Assembly: GCA_900469615.1 (NCBI GenBank)
Contig: UBYA01000002.1
Coordinates: forward strand, 62,001-126,000
Length of the DNA: 64,000 nucleotides
Reading direction: 5' to 3'
Source of the DNA: Hyphomicrobiales bacterium
Lineage (GTDB): Bacteria; Pseudomonadota; Alphaproteobacteria; Rhizobiales; Rhizobiaceae
Shown here: piece by piece, positions 8,811 to 17,790 of the stretch
Position numbering within the stretch: position 1 is the first letter of the stretch
How the letters are laid out: each line of letters opens with the position of its first letter
Notes under the pieces: generated by a model
Database searches by the model: none
What the model was told of the DNA's origin: nothing
The model's input: the letters and a program-made list of their open reading frames with translations, nothing else
Made by a program: the position numbers and the translations under genes

Positions 8811-10022
8811 TCAGGCTGCCGGCAGCGGCCGCGCCGCTCGCCAGACCAAGGGTACCAGCACCAATGCCACCGCGGGGAGAACGATCCAGTTGATCGTTTC
8901 CCATCCGGAACTATGCAGCAGGGAGCCTGAGAAGAAGGATGCGCAAGCGACAGTTCCGAACACCAGGAAGTCGTTGGCACCCTGAACCTTGCTGCGTTCA
9001 GCGGGCGTGTGGCAATCACCCACCATTGCCGTCGCCCCAATGAACCCGAAGTTCCAGCCGACACCGAGGAGGATCAACGAGATCCAGAAATGCTTTAAGT
9101 CGACGCCCGAAAGCGCGACCGCTGCCGAGCAGCCGATCAGGAGCAGCCCGGTCGCCGCAACGCGCTCCTTGCCAAAGCGGATCATGAGGCGTCCCGTGAC
9201 GAAGGACGGTCCGTACATGGCCAGAATGTGCCACTGAATTCCCAATGCGGCCTGATCGATTGAATGGCCGTGGCCGACCATCGCCACCGGCGAGGCGGTC
9301 ATGACGAAGGTCATCAGACCGTACGACACCACGCCCGTGGCGATTGCCAACAGATACCGCGCAGATGTCAGGATCTCGATAAGGGGACGTTCGCCCGTAT
9401 CCACACCGCCGTTCGATTTCCGAGTCGATGGCGGGCGGAGGAACCACAGCACGGGAAATGCGAGGGCGGCAAGCATGGCTTGACTGATGAAACTGCCCGC
9501 AAACGCCGTTCCGGGAACCGCGTCCCTGGTCCAGATGACAAGTTGCGGTCCGATAATAGCGGCGACAAGCCCTCCTACCATGACGCGGGCGATCGCCTTC
9601 TGTCCCTGCGCACCGCTCGCATTGTCCGCTGCCGCGAAACGGTAGCTCTGGACGTATGACGAATAAAAGCCCGCCATGCATGTGCCGAGGCAGAACACAA
9701 TGAAGCTCGATAGCAGAATGCCCGACGCGGCGATCAGGCCGGAGATCATGCCGATCGTTGCCCCGAACAAGTATCCGCTTCGGCGCCCGAACCGTCTCAT
9801 GATGTAGGCCGCCGGCAGGGTTCCGAGCGCGAGGCCGAGATTCAGCAGGCTGACGGGCAGCGTGATGAGATCGGGGTCGGGAGACAGATGCTGCCCGACA
9901 AGACCGCCAAGCGAGATCACGATCGGAGCGTTGGCGCCGCCGAAGGCCTGGGCAACGGTCAGAATCCAGGCGTTGCGCCTGGCGACGTTCGGATCTGCTG
10001 TGGGCTGGACTGCGACGTTCAT
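8811..10022 (-). CDS. MFS transporter
   Basis: 403 aa, about 12 hydrophobic helices, with the MFS loop RRFGRRSGYLFG between helices 2 and 3. The start at 10022 overlaps the amine oxidase stop (ATGA), and the signal-less N-terminus MNVAVQPTADPN fits. An in-frame extension upstream is arginine-rich shadow sequence and was not used. Last gene of the SDR-cupin-amine oxidase operon, so it probably moves a substrate or product of those enzymes. The substrate cannot be deduced. Confidence 0.85.
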   Translation of the reverse strand: MNVAVQPTADPNVARRNAWILTVAQAFGGANAPIVISLGGLVGQHLSPDPDLITLPVSLLNLGLALGTLPAAYIMRRFGRRSGYLFGATIGMISGLIAASGILLSSFIVFCLGTCMAGFYSSYVQSYRFAAADNASGAQGQKAIARVMVGGLVAAIIGPQLVIWTRDAVPGTAFAGSFISQAMLAALAFPVLWFLRPPSTRKSNGGVDTGERPLIEILTSARYLLAIATGVVSYGLMTFVMTASPVAMVGHGHSIDQAALGIQWHILAMYGPSFVTGRLMIRFGKERVAATGLLLIGCSAAVALSGVDLKHFWISLILLGVGWNFGFIGATAMVGDCHTPAERSKVQGANDFLVFGTVACASFFSGSLLHSSGWETINWIVLPAVALVLVPLVWRAARPLPAA

Positions 10023-11122
10023 GGCTTTTTCAGATGCGAGAGGATTCGAGCCGCTGCGCGGTTGGCGGCTTCGACGGCGCCGGCCAGATATCCGGGTTCC
10101 GTGTCGCTGGTCTCGCTTCCGGCGAGAATGAGACGGTCGTTCCACTGTACGGAAACCCAGTCGGGACTTCCGGGAGCTGGGTGATCTCCGCCGGTCGCGT
10201 CGGCTGCGGTCGCCGTCAGAGGGTCTGCCGCCCAGTCCTTCAGCAGCGTTGCCCGCGGGCTGAGCGCCTCGGGACCGAAAAACCTGCCCAACTGCTTTAC
10301 GCATGCCTGCTTCAGAAGGTCTTCGCCGAGAGAGGCGCGCTGCTCGGCGCCAACTCCAAGGAAGCCGAATAAGGCTGCCTTTCCGGAAGACGTCGTCGCA
10401 TCATGGATTTCGACCATCGGGCCGACCATGCTCTGGGCGGTTCCGGCCAGTCCGTCCGCTCTCCAGAATGGCCTGTCGTAGACGGCGAAGAACTTCGCGT
10501 GCGGCGCCATCCATGTGGGCGTGCTGCGCCACCGCGCCGCTATCGCCGGATCCTGTGGGGGTGCAAAGCTCACGGTCGCTTCCAGAAGTCTTGGCGGCAG
10601 AGCCGCGACTACATATGATGCGGGCAGGGTGGCGCTACCGCCGCCGTCAGTCTGTACCGTCAGCTCGACTCCGGTTTCCGACAGCGTGATGGCAGTCACC
10701 TTCGTTCGAAGAAGGATGCGGTCCCCCGGAAGCTTGCCTGCCAATGCCCGAACCGCGGCTCCGGTGCCGCCTGCGATCCGCATGGACTGCTGGTTTTCCA
10801 TTGTTGGAGAGTAACGCTGCGGCTGCTCCCGGGACATTCGTTCAAAGACGATGTCCCCCGTGCTGTTCTGCGCGAAGGACTGGAGCGAAAGATCCTCCAC
10901 GAGCGACGCCATCGCCGGCTGCATGTTCGGCCAGAACCACGAGGGACCCAGATCGAAACCGTCGTCGGATGGCGCTCCCTCTTCGTCCGTTGTCAGAATC
11001 CGTCCGCCCAGACGATCGCGGGCCTCGATCACGACCACGTCGATGCCTGAAGCGTGGAGGGCTTGAGCCGCGCAGAGGCCCGCAAGCCCTCCGCCGACGA
11101 CGGCGACCTTGTAACCATCCAT
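10019..11122 (-). CDS. FAD-dependent amine oxidase family protein
   Basis: 367 aa. The N-terminus has the dinucleotide-binding motif VAVVGGGLAGLCAAQ followed by VVVIEARDRLGGRI, and the C-terminus has AGSETSDTEPGYLAGAVEAANRAA. These are the two FAD-binding ends of the flavin monoamine oxidase family. It is shorter than typical monoamine oxidases (about 450 aa), so the substrate domain is reduced. It should oxidise an amine or act as a related flavin desaturase/oxidase; the substrate is not evident. Two bases separate it from the cupin gene upstream. Confidence 0.87.
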   Translation of the reverse strand: MDGYKVAVVGGGLAGLCAAQALHASGIDVVVIEARDRLGGRILTTDEEGAPSDDGFDLGPSWFWPNMQPAMASLVEDLSLQSFAQNSTGDIVFERMSREQPQRYSPTMENQQSMRIAGGTGAAVRALAGKLPGDRILLRTKVTAITLSETGVELTVQTDGGGSATLPASYVVAALPPRLLEATVSFAPPQDPAIAARWRSTPTWMAPHAKFFAVYDRPFWRADGLAGTAQSMVGPMVEIHDATTSSGKAALFGFLGVGAEQRASLGEDLLKQACVKQLGRFFGPEALSPRATLLKDWAADPLTATAADATGGDHPAPGSPDWVSVQWNDRLILAGSETSDTEPGYLAGAVEAANRAAARILSHLKKP

Positions 11123-11124
11123 CG

Positions 11125-11820
11125 CTATTTACCTTCCTGTGGAGCGCCGAAGGCGCAGACATCATCATGGAGCAGAGGCGCGGACTTGAACCAGACGCGC
11201 GCACCGCTCGATGCCGTCTTCACCGTGAGGTGCCGGCCGGGCGGAAGTCGCAACCAGCTCCAGCGGGTGAGGGTGTCTCCGGATTCGATGAATTCGCCCT
11301 CGATCACCAGCAGCTCAAGTCCTTTCGGGTTCGCCAGCCCGATTTCGCTCTCCGGCTGCCAGTCCTCGAGAGCGACCAGCTCGTCCGATCCGTCGTACAG
11401 GATCATGGAGGACGCCACGCCGGAACGGACCGGCCCTGGCTGCCCCTGGCCTGGACGCCGGACGATGCGATCGCGGTCTGCCTGCTTGAACTGCCATAGC
11501 TTGACGAGAATGGTACATCCCCCCTCGCTCATCGGAGCGTGTCCGGTTCCAGGCGGATTACGGACGTAGGTGCCGGCCGGGAAATCGCCGCTCTCATCCT
11601 GAAACACGCCATCGAGCACGAGAAACTCCTCACCGCCGGGATGCTGGTGGTGCGAGAAGCTGCTCTCGGGAGCGTAACGGACGATGGATGTTGCCCGGGC
11701 CTTCTCATCGCCGATCCGGAACAGCATGCGGCGGTCGACCCCCTTGGCCGGGCTGGGAACCCAATCGAGACTGGCAGCGTGGACGAGCGTGCGCTTGGTG
11801 AGGTCTTCATTCAATAGCAT
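11125..11820 (-). CDS. Double cupin (ChrR-like cupin) protein
   Basis: 231 aa with two cupin halves. The first keeps metal ligands in HHQHPGGEEFLVLDG and PGTGHAP, and the second (about 150-225) has lost the histidines. The pattern resembles the ChrR C-terminal cupin, but there is no zinc-binding anti-sigma domain, so it is more likely a small dioxygenase-like or ligand-binding protein. It is separated by one base from the SDR gene and two from the amine oxidase, so all are translated together. Confidence 0.8.
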   Translation of the reverse strand: MLLNEDLTKRTLVHAASLDWVPSPAKGVDRRMLFRIGDEKARATSIVRYAPESSFSHHQHPGGEEFLVLDGVFQDESGDFPAGTYVRNPPGTGHAPMSEGGCTILVKLWQFKQADRDRIVRRPGQGQPGPVRSGVASSMILYDGSDELVALEDWQPESEIGLANPKGLELLVIEGEFIESGDTLTRWSWLRLPPGRHLTVKTASSGARVWFKSAPLLHDDVCAFGAPQEGK

Positions 11821-11821
11821 G

Positions 11822-12568
11822 TCAGAGCTCCGATCTGCCGCCGTCGATCACCATTTCCGCGCCGAGCATGTAGCTGGACGCGTCACTGGCGAGGAAAAGC
11901 ACGGCTGCCGCGATCTCCTCCGGTTTTCCCATTCGACCGATCGGAACCTGCGCGCCGACCCGGTCGGCATAGGCACGGAACTCTTCCTCGGTCTGGTTGT
12001 TTCCGCGATGGATCGGTGTCTCGATCGAGCCGGGGCTGACGGCGTTGACCCTGATCCTGCGATCCAGCAGCTCGGCGGACATCGTTCGCGCGAACGAGCG
12101 CACGGCCGCTTTCGACGCGGACAGGATCGCGCGGCCCGGCGTTCCGACCCGGTTCAGCCACGATGTGTTCAGGATGATCGAGCCGCCTTCGCGAAGAAGA
12201 GGCAGGACTGCCTGAACGGTGAAGAATACACCCTTCACATTGGCATCCATGATCCTGTCGTAGGTTGCTTCGTCTGCGGTTGCCAGCGGAGTGCCGAGCG
12301 CGACGCCAGCATTGGCGAACAGGATATCCAATGATCCGAATGCTTTCTCGACTTCCGCCTTCATCCGGCCGAGATCGGCGGGCGAGGTAACGTCCGCCCG
12401 GATCGTCACGACATCTCCGCCGAGTTCGGCGGCAGCCATTTCCAGCTTTTCCCGAGAGCGCCCCGCGATTGCGATACGCGCACCACTGTCCTGCAGCAGC
12501 CGCGCAGCCGCCAGCCCGATGCCGCTCGATCCTCCCGTTACCAGCGCGGTCTTTCCTTCAAGAACCAT
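11822..12568 (-). CDS. SDR family protein lacking the catalytic tyrosine
   Basis: 248 aa classical short-chain dehydrogenase fold. The cofactor motif TGGSSGIG (residues 11-18), NAG at 86-88, Ser136 and Lys153 are present. The position that should be Tyr, four before the Lys, is Leu149 (AILSASKAA). I checked the codon, which is CTG on the minus strand. Family knowledge says Tyr is the acid/base catalyst, so ordinary dehydrogenase activity is doubtful unless another residue takes over. First gene of the leftward operon, divergent from the LysR gene. Confidence 0.87.
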   Translation of the reverse strand: MVLEGKTALVTGGSSGIGLAAARLLQDSGARIAIAGRSREKLEMAAAELGGDVVTIRADVTSPADLGRMKAEVEKAFGSLDILFANAGVALGTPLATADEATYDRIMDANVKGVFFTVQAVLPLLREGGSIILNTSWLNRVGTPGRAILSASKAAVRSFARTMSAELLDRRIRVNAVSPGSIETPIHRGNNQTEEEFRAYADRVGAQVPIGRMGKPEEIAAAVLFLASDASSYMLGAEMVIDGGRSEL

Positions 12569-12637
12569 TCGTCGTTCCTCGCGTGTTCAATCATCCACAT
12601 CTATCGTCCCGGGTTTGCATTCGCGAGGAAAATGGAC

Positions 12638-12677
12638 CATATCGATAAGAAAGAAAATCTTTGTCGTGGTCGATATG
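12638..12677. promoter_or_regulatory. Inverted repeat overlapping the LysR start codon
   Basis: CATATCGA (12638-12645) and TCGATATG (12670-12677) are exact reverse complements separated by 24 bases, and the second arm includes the ATG of the LysR gene. The position in the 106-base divergent spacer suits an operator for autoregulation and control of the SDR operon. Whether this is the LysR site is inferred only from position. Confidence 0.35.
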
Positions 12678-13619
12678 AGAAATCTCACCAGACTGAAGTC
12701 CCTGCAAGCCCTCGAAGCATCCGCGCGTCATGGAAGCTTCGTGGGAGCGTCTTCGGAACTCGATGTGACGCCGCCGGCCGTCGGCCAGCTCGTGCGCTCG
12801 CTGGAGGATTGGGTCGGGTATCCTCTGTTCAAGAGAAGCCGATCCGGCGCGGAACGACTGACGCCGGTCGAAGAGGCGCGGGACGCGCTCGACGACATCG
12901 CGCAAGGATTGGACCTTCTCGAATCCGGTCTCCGCAAGCTCCGCGGTCGCAAGGCGCGCTCGGTCGTGGTCGTGACGGCATCGCAGGCACTGGTCGCCAA
13001 CTGGCTCCTGTCGCGGCTTGAGGATTTCTCGGCCAACTATCCGAACATTGACGTCCGGCTCGACGTGTCGGACCGGGTGATCGACCTGTCCCAGGGGGAA
13101 GCCGACATCGGAATCCGGTGTGGGCTTGGATCCTGGAAGGGCGTGAAATCCACCTTTCTCATGGGAGAGGAGATCATAGCCGTCTGTCATAGCAAGCTTC
13201 TGCCATCGGATCAGGACGTCACAGCCGGATGGATTGCCGGGCAGACGCTTATCCATGACGGCACGCCGCATCCGGGAGGTGGCTTCCCGACATGGGAGGA
13301 ATGGCTCGCCCGATCCGGTGCGAACCAGACCCCGCTCGATGGCGGACTCAAAATCAATTCAACGGCAGCCGTCATCCAGGCGGCGGTGACTGCAAGGGGC
13401 GTGGCACTGGTGCGGAAGGCGCTGGTCGCCCAGGAAATCGACGGTGGCCGTCTCGTTCACCTGCTGCCGGATGTCCGTTGGCCTGTGAAGTGGGCCTACT
13501 ACGTTGTTGCATCGGCGAAAGCGCTGCGCCGATCCGAAGTCGCCGCGTTCTATCAGTGGGCGAGCTCCTTAACGACGCGACCCGGAGAGCGTCACGCGGC
13601 GGATTTCGAAGAAGTGTAG
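12675..13619 (+). CDS. LysR-type transcriptional regulator (GcvA-like)
   Basis: 314 aa. The N-terminal winged helix-turn-helix is in ARHGSFVGASSELDVTPPAV followed by LVRSLEDWVGYPLFKR, and the effector domain spans about 90-300 (VVVTASQALVANWLLSRL). The wording is closest to the GcvA/AmpR subgroup. The start at 12675 is preferred because it begins MRNLTRLKSLQALEAS, the standard subgroup N-terminus; the longer frame runs into the divergent gene. It presumably controls the SDR-cupin-amine oxidase-MFS operon. Confidence 0.88.
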   Translation: MRNLTRLKSLQALEASARHGSFVGASSELDVTPPAVGQLVRSLEDWVGYPLFKRSRSGAERLTPVEEARDALDDIAQGLDLLESGLRKLRGRKARSVVVVTASQALVANWLLSRLEDFSANYPNIDVRLDVSDRVIDLSQGEADIGIRCGLGSWKGVKSTFLMGEEIIAVCHSKLLPSDQDVTAGWIAGQTLIHDGTPHPGGGFPTWEEWLARSGANQTPLDGGLKINSTAAVIQAAVTARGVALVRKALVAQEIDGGRLVHLLPDVRWPVKWAYYVVASAKALRRSEVAAFYQWASSLTTRPGERHAADFEEV

Positions 13620-13783
13620 TGCTCGTCTCCGGCTCCGCGCCTGCGAATTATTCGCCGAGTCACCTGCAATCGGCCGCTGTCCCGCGAGCCTTGCAAAAGC
13701 GGCATGGCTATCGTGCAGGCATGTGCATTTTATTTAGGCGGATAAATGCATATCTAGCGGGCAGAAACAAAGGAGACAATACG

Positions 13784-13930
13784 ATGAGAGTTCTTGAGAC
13801 GATTAAACGTTTTTCTGAAAAGCGCAGAGCAATCCGCGAGCTTTCCGCACTGGATGATCATGTCCTTCGCGATCTCGGCATTTCCCGCGCGCATATTCCC
13901 TACGCTGTCAGCGGAAGCCGCGGTAACTGA
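13784..13930 (+). CDS. DUF1127 small protein
   Basis: 48 aa with the DUF1127 signature RELSALDDHVLRDLGISR in the C-terminal half. These small arginine-rich proteins are abundant in alphaproteobacteria, and some influence phosphate/carbon metabolism and RNA turnover. AAAGGAGA lies eight bases before the ATG. It stands alone. Confidence 0.88.
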   Translation: MRVLETIKRFSEKRRAIRELSALDDHVLRDLGISRAHIPYAVSGSRGN

Positions 13931-13937
13931 GCCTTCG

Positions 13938-13963
13938 AGGCGCATATCCATCGGGATGCGCCT
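13938..13963 (+). terminator. Stem-loop after the DUF1127 gene
   Basis: AGGCGCAT and ATGCGCCT form an 8-bp perfect stem with a 10-base loop, eight bases after the stop codon. A strong T-run is missing. From here to 14424 I see no convincing gene; the short open frames lack ribosome sites and family wording. Confidence 0.4.
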
Positions 13964-14424
13964 GGGCATGTAAAGTTTCATGGGTGCGAAATCATGTTTT
14001 CCGCACCCAATGTCGACCGCTCAACCCTGCGGCTGACGAAATCCAGCAATTCATCTTCATCTATGTCGTTTGACGGGCGAGGTCTCGCATTCTCCTCGCC
14101 GCGTTCATGGGCTTGCCGTCATCGGCCCGCTTCGCGCGCTTGGGGACTTCACGCCGTTCCCTTTATCATTGCCCGCAATCATGAGACCGCATTCTGCCGC
14201 TCCGGCCCCAACGTGAGGCTGTGACGCGAGATCGAGCAAAGCTGCGGGAGAAGCCAGCGATTGAGCCTGCTTCGAGGTGCGTCCCGGTTCCCGTGATCAA
14301 GTCCGCGGTTGCCGGCGCGTGTATAACCTTCGCAGATAGATGGGTTTTTACTCATTCACGTAGAAGATATTAAGGGAATCATAGCTAATTGGACCGGTGA
14401 TGCCATTGATCCTCCGGTTTTGCT

Positions 14425-15240
14425 ATGCGTATTGTTTTGATCAAAGCCATTTTTTTGGGTTTTTTGTCTCTCGCGGCTTCCCTGGCGATTTGCTTCAGCA
14501 TTGTTCCCCTTCTCGGTGGTCAGGTCGACGGCCTTGGTTTGATGATGGCAGTCCTGTGTCCGCTGGCCATAGCCATCCCGGTTTCCGCTTTCCATTTTCA
14601 TCAATCCGAAAAGTTGCGCAGGGCCGAAGCCGCGGCGGCAGACGCGCTTTTGCGACTTGCCCGGGCCTATGAGGAGTTAAGGCTGCAATCGCGGCTCGAC
14701 GGGTTGACGAACGTTCTCAGCCGTCAGGCCTTTCAGGAGGATCTGGCCGGCTTCAGCAGAGCATCCATGTCCGGAGGGTTGCTGTTTCTCGATCTCGATC
14801 ATTTCAAGTCGATCAACGACCGATACGGGCATGCGGCCGGCGACGAGGTCTTGCGGAAGGTCGGCGAGGTGCTGAATGCTCACTGCGGCCGCTACGACAT
14901 TGCGGGCCGCCTGGGAGGCGAGGAGTTCGTGCTCTTCTTCGGCGAACTGGCTGCCGAAGGCATGTTCGAATGCTGCGAAAGGATCAGGCTTGCCATAGCG
15001 CATCTGGAAGTACGCGCCGCCTCGGGAGCGATCGTGCACGTTTCCGCGAGCATCGGCGCGGTCTATTGCGAAGCAGGCTTCGATGCGGAAGACTGCCTCG
15101 ATGCCGCGGATATGAACCTTTATGCGGCGAAGGCCGGCGGCAGAAATACCGTCGCGCTTGCCGCGCAGGCGGAAGCACAAAAAGCGAGCCGGCCTCCAGC
15201 GCGGATGTTCGAGGATCGAGCGCCGCGCGGCGCCGTTTAA
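14425..15240 (+). CDS. Membrane-anchored diguanylate cyclase (GGDEF domain)
   Basis: 271 aa. Two hydrophobic helices (about residues 4-28 and 36-55) are followed by a short coiled linker and a GGDEF domain (about 85-245). The active-site loop reads RLGGEEFVLFF, a functional GGEEF variant, and the metal/substrate segment is LFLDLDHFKSINDRYGHAAGD. It should make cyclic-di-GMP at the inner membrane. No product-inhibition RxxD motif is seen just before GGEEF (the residues are YDIAGRL). No sensory domain beyond the short membrane hairpin. No ribosome site is obvious. Confidence 0.88.
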   Translation: MRIVLIKAIFLGFLSLAASLAICFSIVPLLGGQVDGLGLMMAVLCPLAIAIPVSAFHFHQSEKLRRAEAAAADALLRLARAYEELRLQSRLDGLTNVLSRQAFQEDLAGFSRASMSGGLLFLDLDHFKSINDRYGHAAGDEVLRKVGEVLNAHCGRYDIAGRLGGEEFVLFFGELAAEGMFECCERIRLAIAHLEVRAASGAIVHVSASIGAVYCEAGFDAEDCLDAADMNLYAAKAGGRNTVALAAQAEAQKASRPPARMFEDRAPRGAV

Positions 15241-15349
15241 GGCCGGTTGTTCCGGTTTCCGGCCGGAATATGCAGCGTCGACGACAAGACGCGGCCCGTG
15301 AATGACGCGGACGCCGGGCAGGGAGATGCCGGCATCCGGTTGGTGCATG

Positions 15350-16573
15350 TTACGCGGCAAATTTCGGGTCGTGCATGGGACCCTCCTTCACCATTGGCAG
15401 CGCTTTTTCGTAGGTATGCGGGGCCAGGCGATATGTGAGTATCATGACGATGATCACGTTCGTCAGATGGAGCATCCAGCCGGCCTGATAACCGCCCGTC
15501 AGATCATGCAGAACTGCGACGATCCACGGCGGAATGGCGGCGATCAGGAACCCGCCGCCCTGCATCAGGGCCGACAGGGCTCCGGCAAGGGCAGGCTCCG
15601 CCAGATGGTCGAGTGCCACCACCATCGACAGCGCGAAGCAGCCGCCGAGCCCGGCGCCGACCAGCGCGGCCCAGAGCGAAGGTGCAAGCTGTGGCCAGAA
15701 CCCAAGGCCTGCAAAGCCCGCCGCCTGAAATGCGAGCGTCAGCCATACCCATTTCCTGCGATCGCCCTCCCGGCCGATCAGCATGGGAAAGAGCAATGCC
15801 GACGCGGCCTGGCAGGTCGCCATGACCGCCAGCAGATTTCCACTTGCGGGGCCGCTCCATCCCTGTGCCTGATAGGACGGCGCCAGCCATGCGACGGCGG
15901 AGGAGTAGCCGCCATTGACGAGCCCGAAGCAGGCCATGAGGAGCCATGCGCGCGGCCGCTTGAGCAGGCGCAATGCGACATTGCCGGCCGGCCGGGATTG
16001 ACCGTCCGAGGGCAGATAGATCCATGCGAGCAGCACGGCGACCACCGCGGGGATGGCGAGCCAGGCGAGGCCCATCCGCCAATTGCCGGTCGCGTCGGCG
16101 ATTATCGGCGAAATTTTTGCCCCGAAAGCGCCCCCGCCCATCAGCATCGAGGAGTAGAGGCCCATGACGCGCGCGGCATGCGCGGGGAACATGCGCTTGA
16201 TCACGCCCGGGAAGACCGCCTGCACGATCGCAACGCCGAAGCCGATCACGGCCGCCGTGGCCACCAGCGCCCAGCCCGAGTCGGAAAAGAGACGCAGAAC
16301 CGATCCGGTTCCCAGCACGGCCAGAGCTGCGATTATCGACCGGCGCGCGCCTATGGTACTTTGAAGGGACGGCCCGACGAAAGCGACGAGCCCCATCAGG
16401 ATCATCGGCACCAGCGTCAGAAGGGACATGCCCTGAAGTCCAAGGCCGGTCCCCGCCCGGATATCCGCCGCGAGAGGACCGACGCCGGTGATAAAGGGCC
16501 TCAAATTGAGCCCGATGACCGCAACGACCAGCAGAAGCGGGGCCATGGAGGATGGCGAAATGGTCTTGCTCAT
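15350..16573 (-). CDS. MFS transporter of the CynX/NimT type
   Basis: 407 aa, about 12 transmembrane helices. The N-terminal LNLRPFITGVGPLAADI is typical of the cyanate-transporter (CynX/NimT) family. It is three bases downstream of the guanine-deaminase-like gene, so it is likely the permease for the substrate or product of that enzyme, for example a purine or related N-heterocycle. The substrate is an inference from position only. Confidence 0.85.
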   Translation of the reverse strand: MSKTISPSSMAPLLLVVAVIGLNLRPFITGVGPLAADIRAGTGLGLQGMSLLTLVPMILMGLVAFVGPSLQSTIGARRSIIAALAVLGTGSVLRLFSDSGWALVATAAVIGFGVAIVQAVFPGVIKRMFPAHAARVMGLYSSMLMGGGAFGAKISPIIADATGNWRMGLAWLAIPAVVAVLLAWIYLPSDGQSRPAGNVALRLLKRPRAWLLMACFGLVNGGYSSAVAWLAPSYQAQGWSGPASGNLLAVMATCQAASALLFPMLIGREGDRRKWVWLTLAFQAAGFAGLGFWPQLAPSLWAALVGAGLGGCFALSMVVALDHLAEPALAGALSALMQGGGFLIAAIPPWIVAVLHDLTGGYQAGWMLHLTNVIIVMILTYRLAPHTYEKALPMVKEGPMHDPKFAA

Positions 16574-16576
16574 AAT

Positions 16577-17050
16577 TTAAGCCCGGCTTTCCTGCCGGCG
16601 CTTCCAGTCGGCATAGAGATCCGGCCGCGCTTCCGGACGCACCGGAACATAGCGGATCTTCATCGACTGTTCGGAGAAGGGTTTGGCCAGATCCTCGTAG
16701 ATCGCCGCCGTAGACAGGCCGAACGGCGCACCGTCGTCGTTGGAATAGGCGTAGAAGACTTCCGCGATGCCGGCCAGCCGCATCGCCGCCATGCACATCG
16801 GACAGGGATGGCCGCTGGCATAGACGGTGCATCCCTGGAGGCTGGCCGATTGGAGCTTCCGGCTGGCATGGCGGATCGCGGTCATTTCCGCGTGAGCGGT
16901 CGGATCGTTGGTGCTGAGGATTTCGTTGACGCCCGTTGCGATGACTTCGCCGTCTTTGACCACGAGGGCCCCGAACGGGCGGCCGCCCTGTACGGAATTC
17001 GAGTATGCGAGCTCGATCGCTTCGCAAAGGAATAGCGATTCCTTGTTCAT
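16577..17050 (-). CDS. Guanine deaminase-like nucleoside/nucleobase deaminase
   Basis: 157 aa cytidine-deaminase-fold enzyme. Zinc site: His53 and catalytic Glu55 in STNDPTAHAEMTAIR, Cys83 and Cys86 in GHPCPMCMAAM. Length and the NDPTAHAE wording match the small GuaD family (B. subtilis type, about 156 aa) better than tRNA adenosine deaminase. It should deaminate guanine to xanthine or a close analogue. It lies between the ankyrin gene (15-base gap) and the MFS gene (3-base gap). Confidence 0.82.
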   Translation of the reverse strand: MNKESLFLCEAIELAYSNSVQGGRPFGALVVKDGEVIATGVNEILSTNDPTAHAEMTAIRHASRKLQSASLQGCTVYASGHPCPMCMAAMRLAGIAEVFYAYSNDDGAPFGLSTAAIYEDLAKPFSEQSMKIRYVPVRPEARPDLYADWKRRQESRA

Positions 17051-17065
17051 GATAGTCTCTCTTGC

Positions 17066-17737
17066 TTATTTGGCGCCGGATCGGAGGAGGATTTCGGCGA
17101 TTTCCGCATAGCTGCGGCTCCGTGCGAGCTGCAGGGGCGTCGCCCCCTGTCCGTCGGCCAGATTCACGTCGGCCTTCGCATCGATCAGGGCTTGAACGAT
17201 CTCCTGATGCCGCTTTCCGCCGTCGCTCAGGATGATGGCCTCGATCAGCGCCGTCCAGCCGAGATTGTTGACGTGGTCGACGTCGACGCCCGCCTCGATC
17301 AGCGTGCGAACCGTTGCGACATGCCCACGCTCCGAAGCTGGGATGAGCGCCGTGCCGCCGAACCTGTTCGTGCTCTTGAGGTCGGCGCCGTGAAGAAGGG
17401 TCAATTTGAGGATTTCAAGGTGGCCCCGCGCTCCGGCGTAAAGATAGGGGCTGTCCAGGATCATGTCCTTGGCGTTCACGTCTGCGCCGGCTTCGATCAG
17501 TACCCGTGCCGCGTCGATGTTGTTCCTGTGTGTCGCGACCAGCAGCGGCGTTTCTCCCGCCTTGTTGCGCACATCGACATTCATGCCGCCGGCAAGCAGT
17601 TTCCGGATTTCGCCGGCATCGCCGCTGGAGGCCGCCGCAAACAGTTTTACTTCATTCATTGTCCGTTCCGATGCGAAAAGCGGAGAGGCGATCAGCGACA
17701 TGAAGAACGCCAGGCAGATAAGCAGTCTTCCGTGCAT
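17066..17737 (-). CDS. Exported ankyrin-repeat protein
   Basis: 223 aa. A signal peptide (MHGRLLICLAFFMSLIASPLFAS, cleavage near residue 23) is followed by five to six ankyrin repeats, seen in the recurring GxTPLLVA, AARVLIEAGADVNAKD and VRTLIEAGVDVDHVN patterns. It is expected in the periplasm as a protein-binding scaffold. A strong AGGAGG lies before the start. First gene of an operon with the deaminase and MFS genes; the functional link is not obvious. Confidence 0.87.
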   Translation of the reverse strand: MHGRLLICLAFFMSLIASPLFASERTMNEVKLFAAASSGDAGEIRKLLAGGMNVDVRNKAGETPLLVATHRNNIDAARVLIEAGADVNAKDMILDSPYLYAGARGHLEILKLTLLHGADLKSTNRFGGTALIPASERGHVATVRTLIEAGVDVDHVNNLGWTALIEAIILSDGGKRHQEIVQALIDAKADVNLADGQGATPLQLARSRSYAEIAEILLRSGAK

Positions 17738-17790
17738 GCATCACCTCCTCCTGTTTTCGATAGTGTCTATGCCGTACCGTTGTCGATACT

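Noticed and set aside
13994..14224. 76-codon open frame between the DUF1127 and GGDEF genes
   Set aside because: No ribosome site, no hydrophobic or domain pattern, and Ser/Arg-rich composition typical of chance frames.
15302..17035. 577-codon open frame on the plus strand
   Set aside because: It covers the antisense of the MFS and deaminase genes, with low-complexity composition and no motif.
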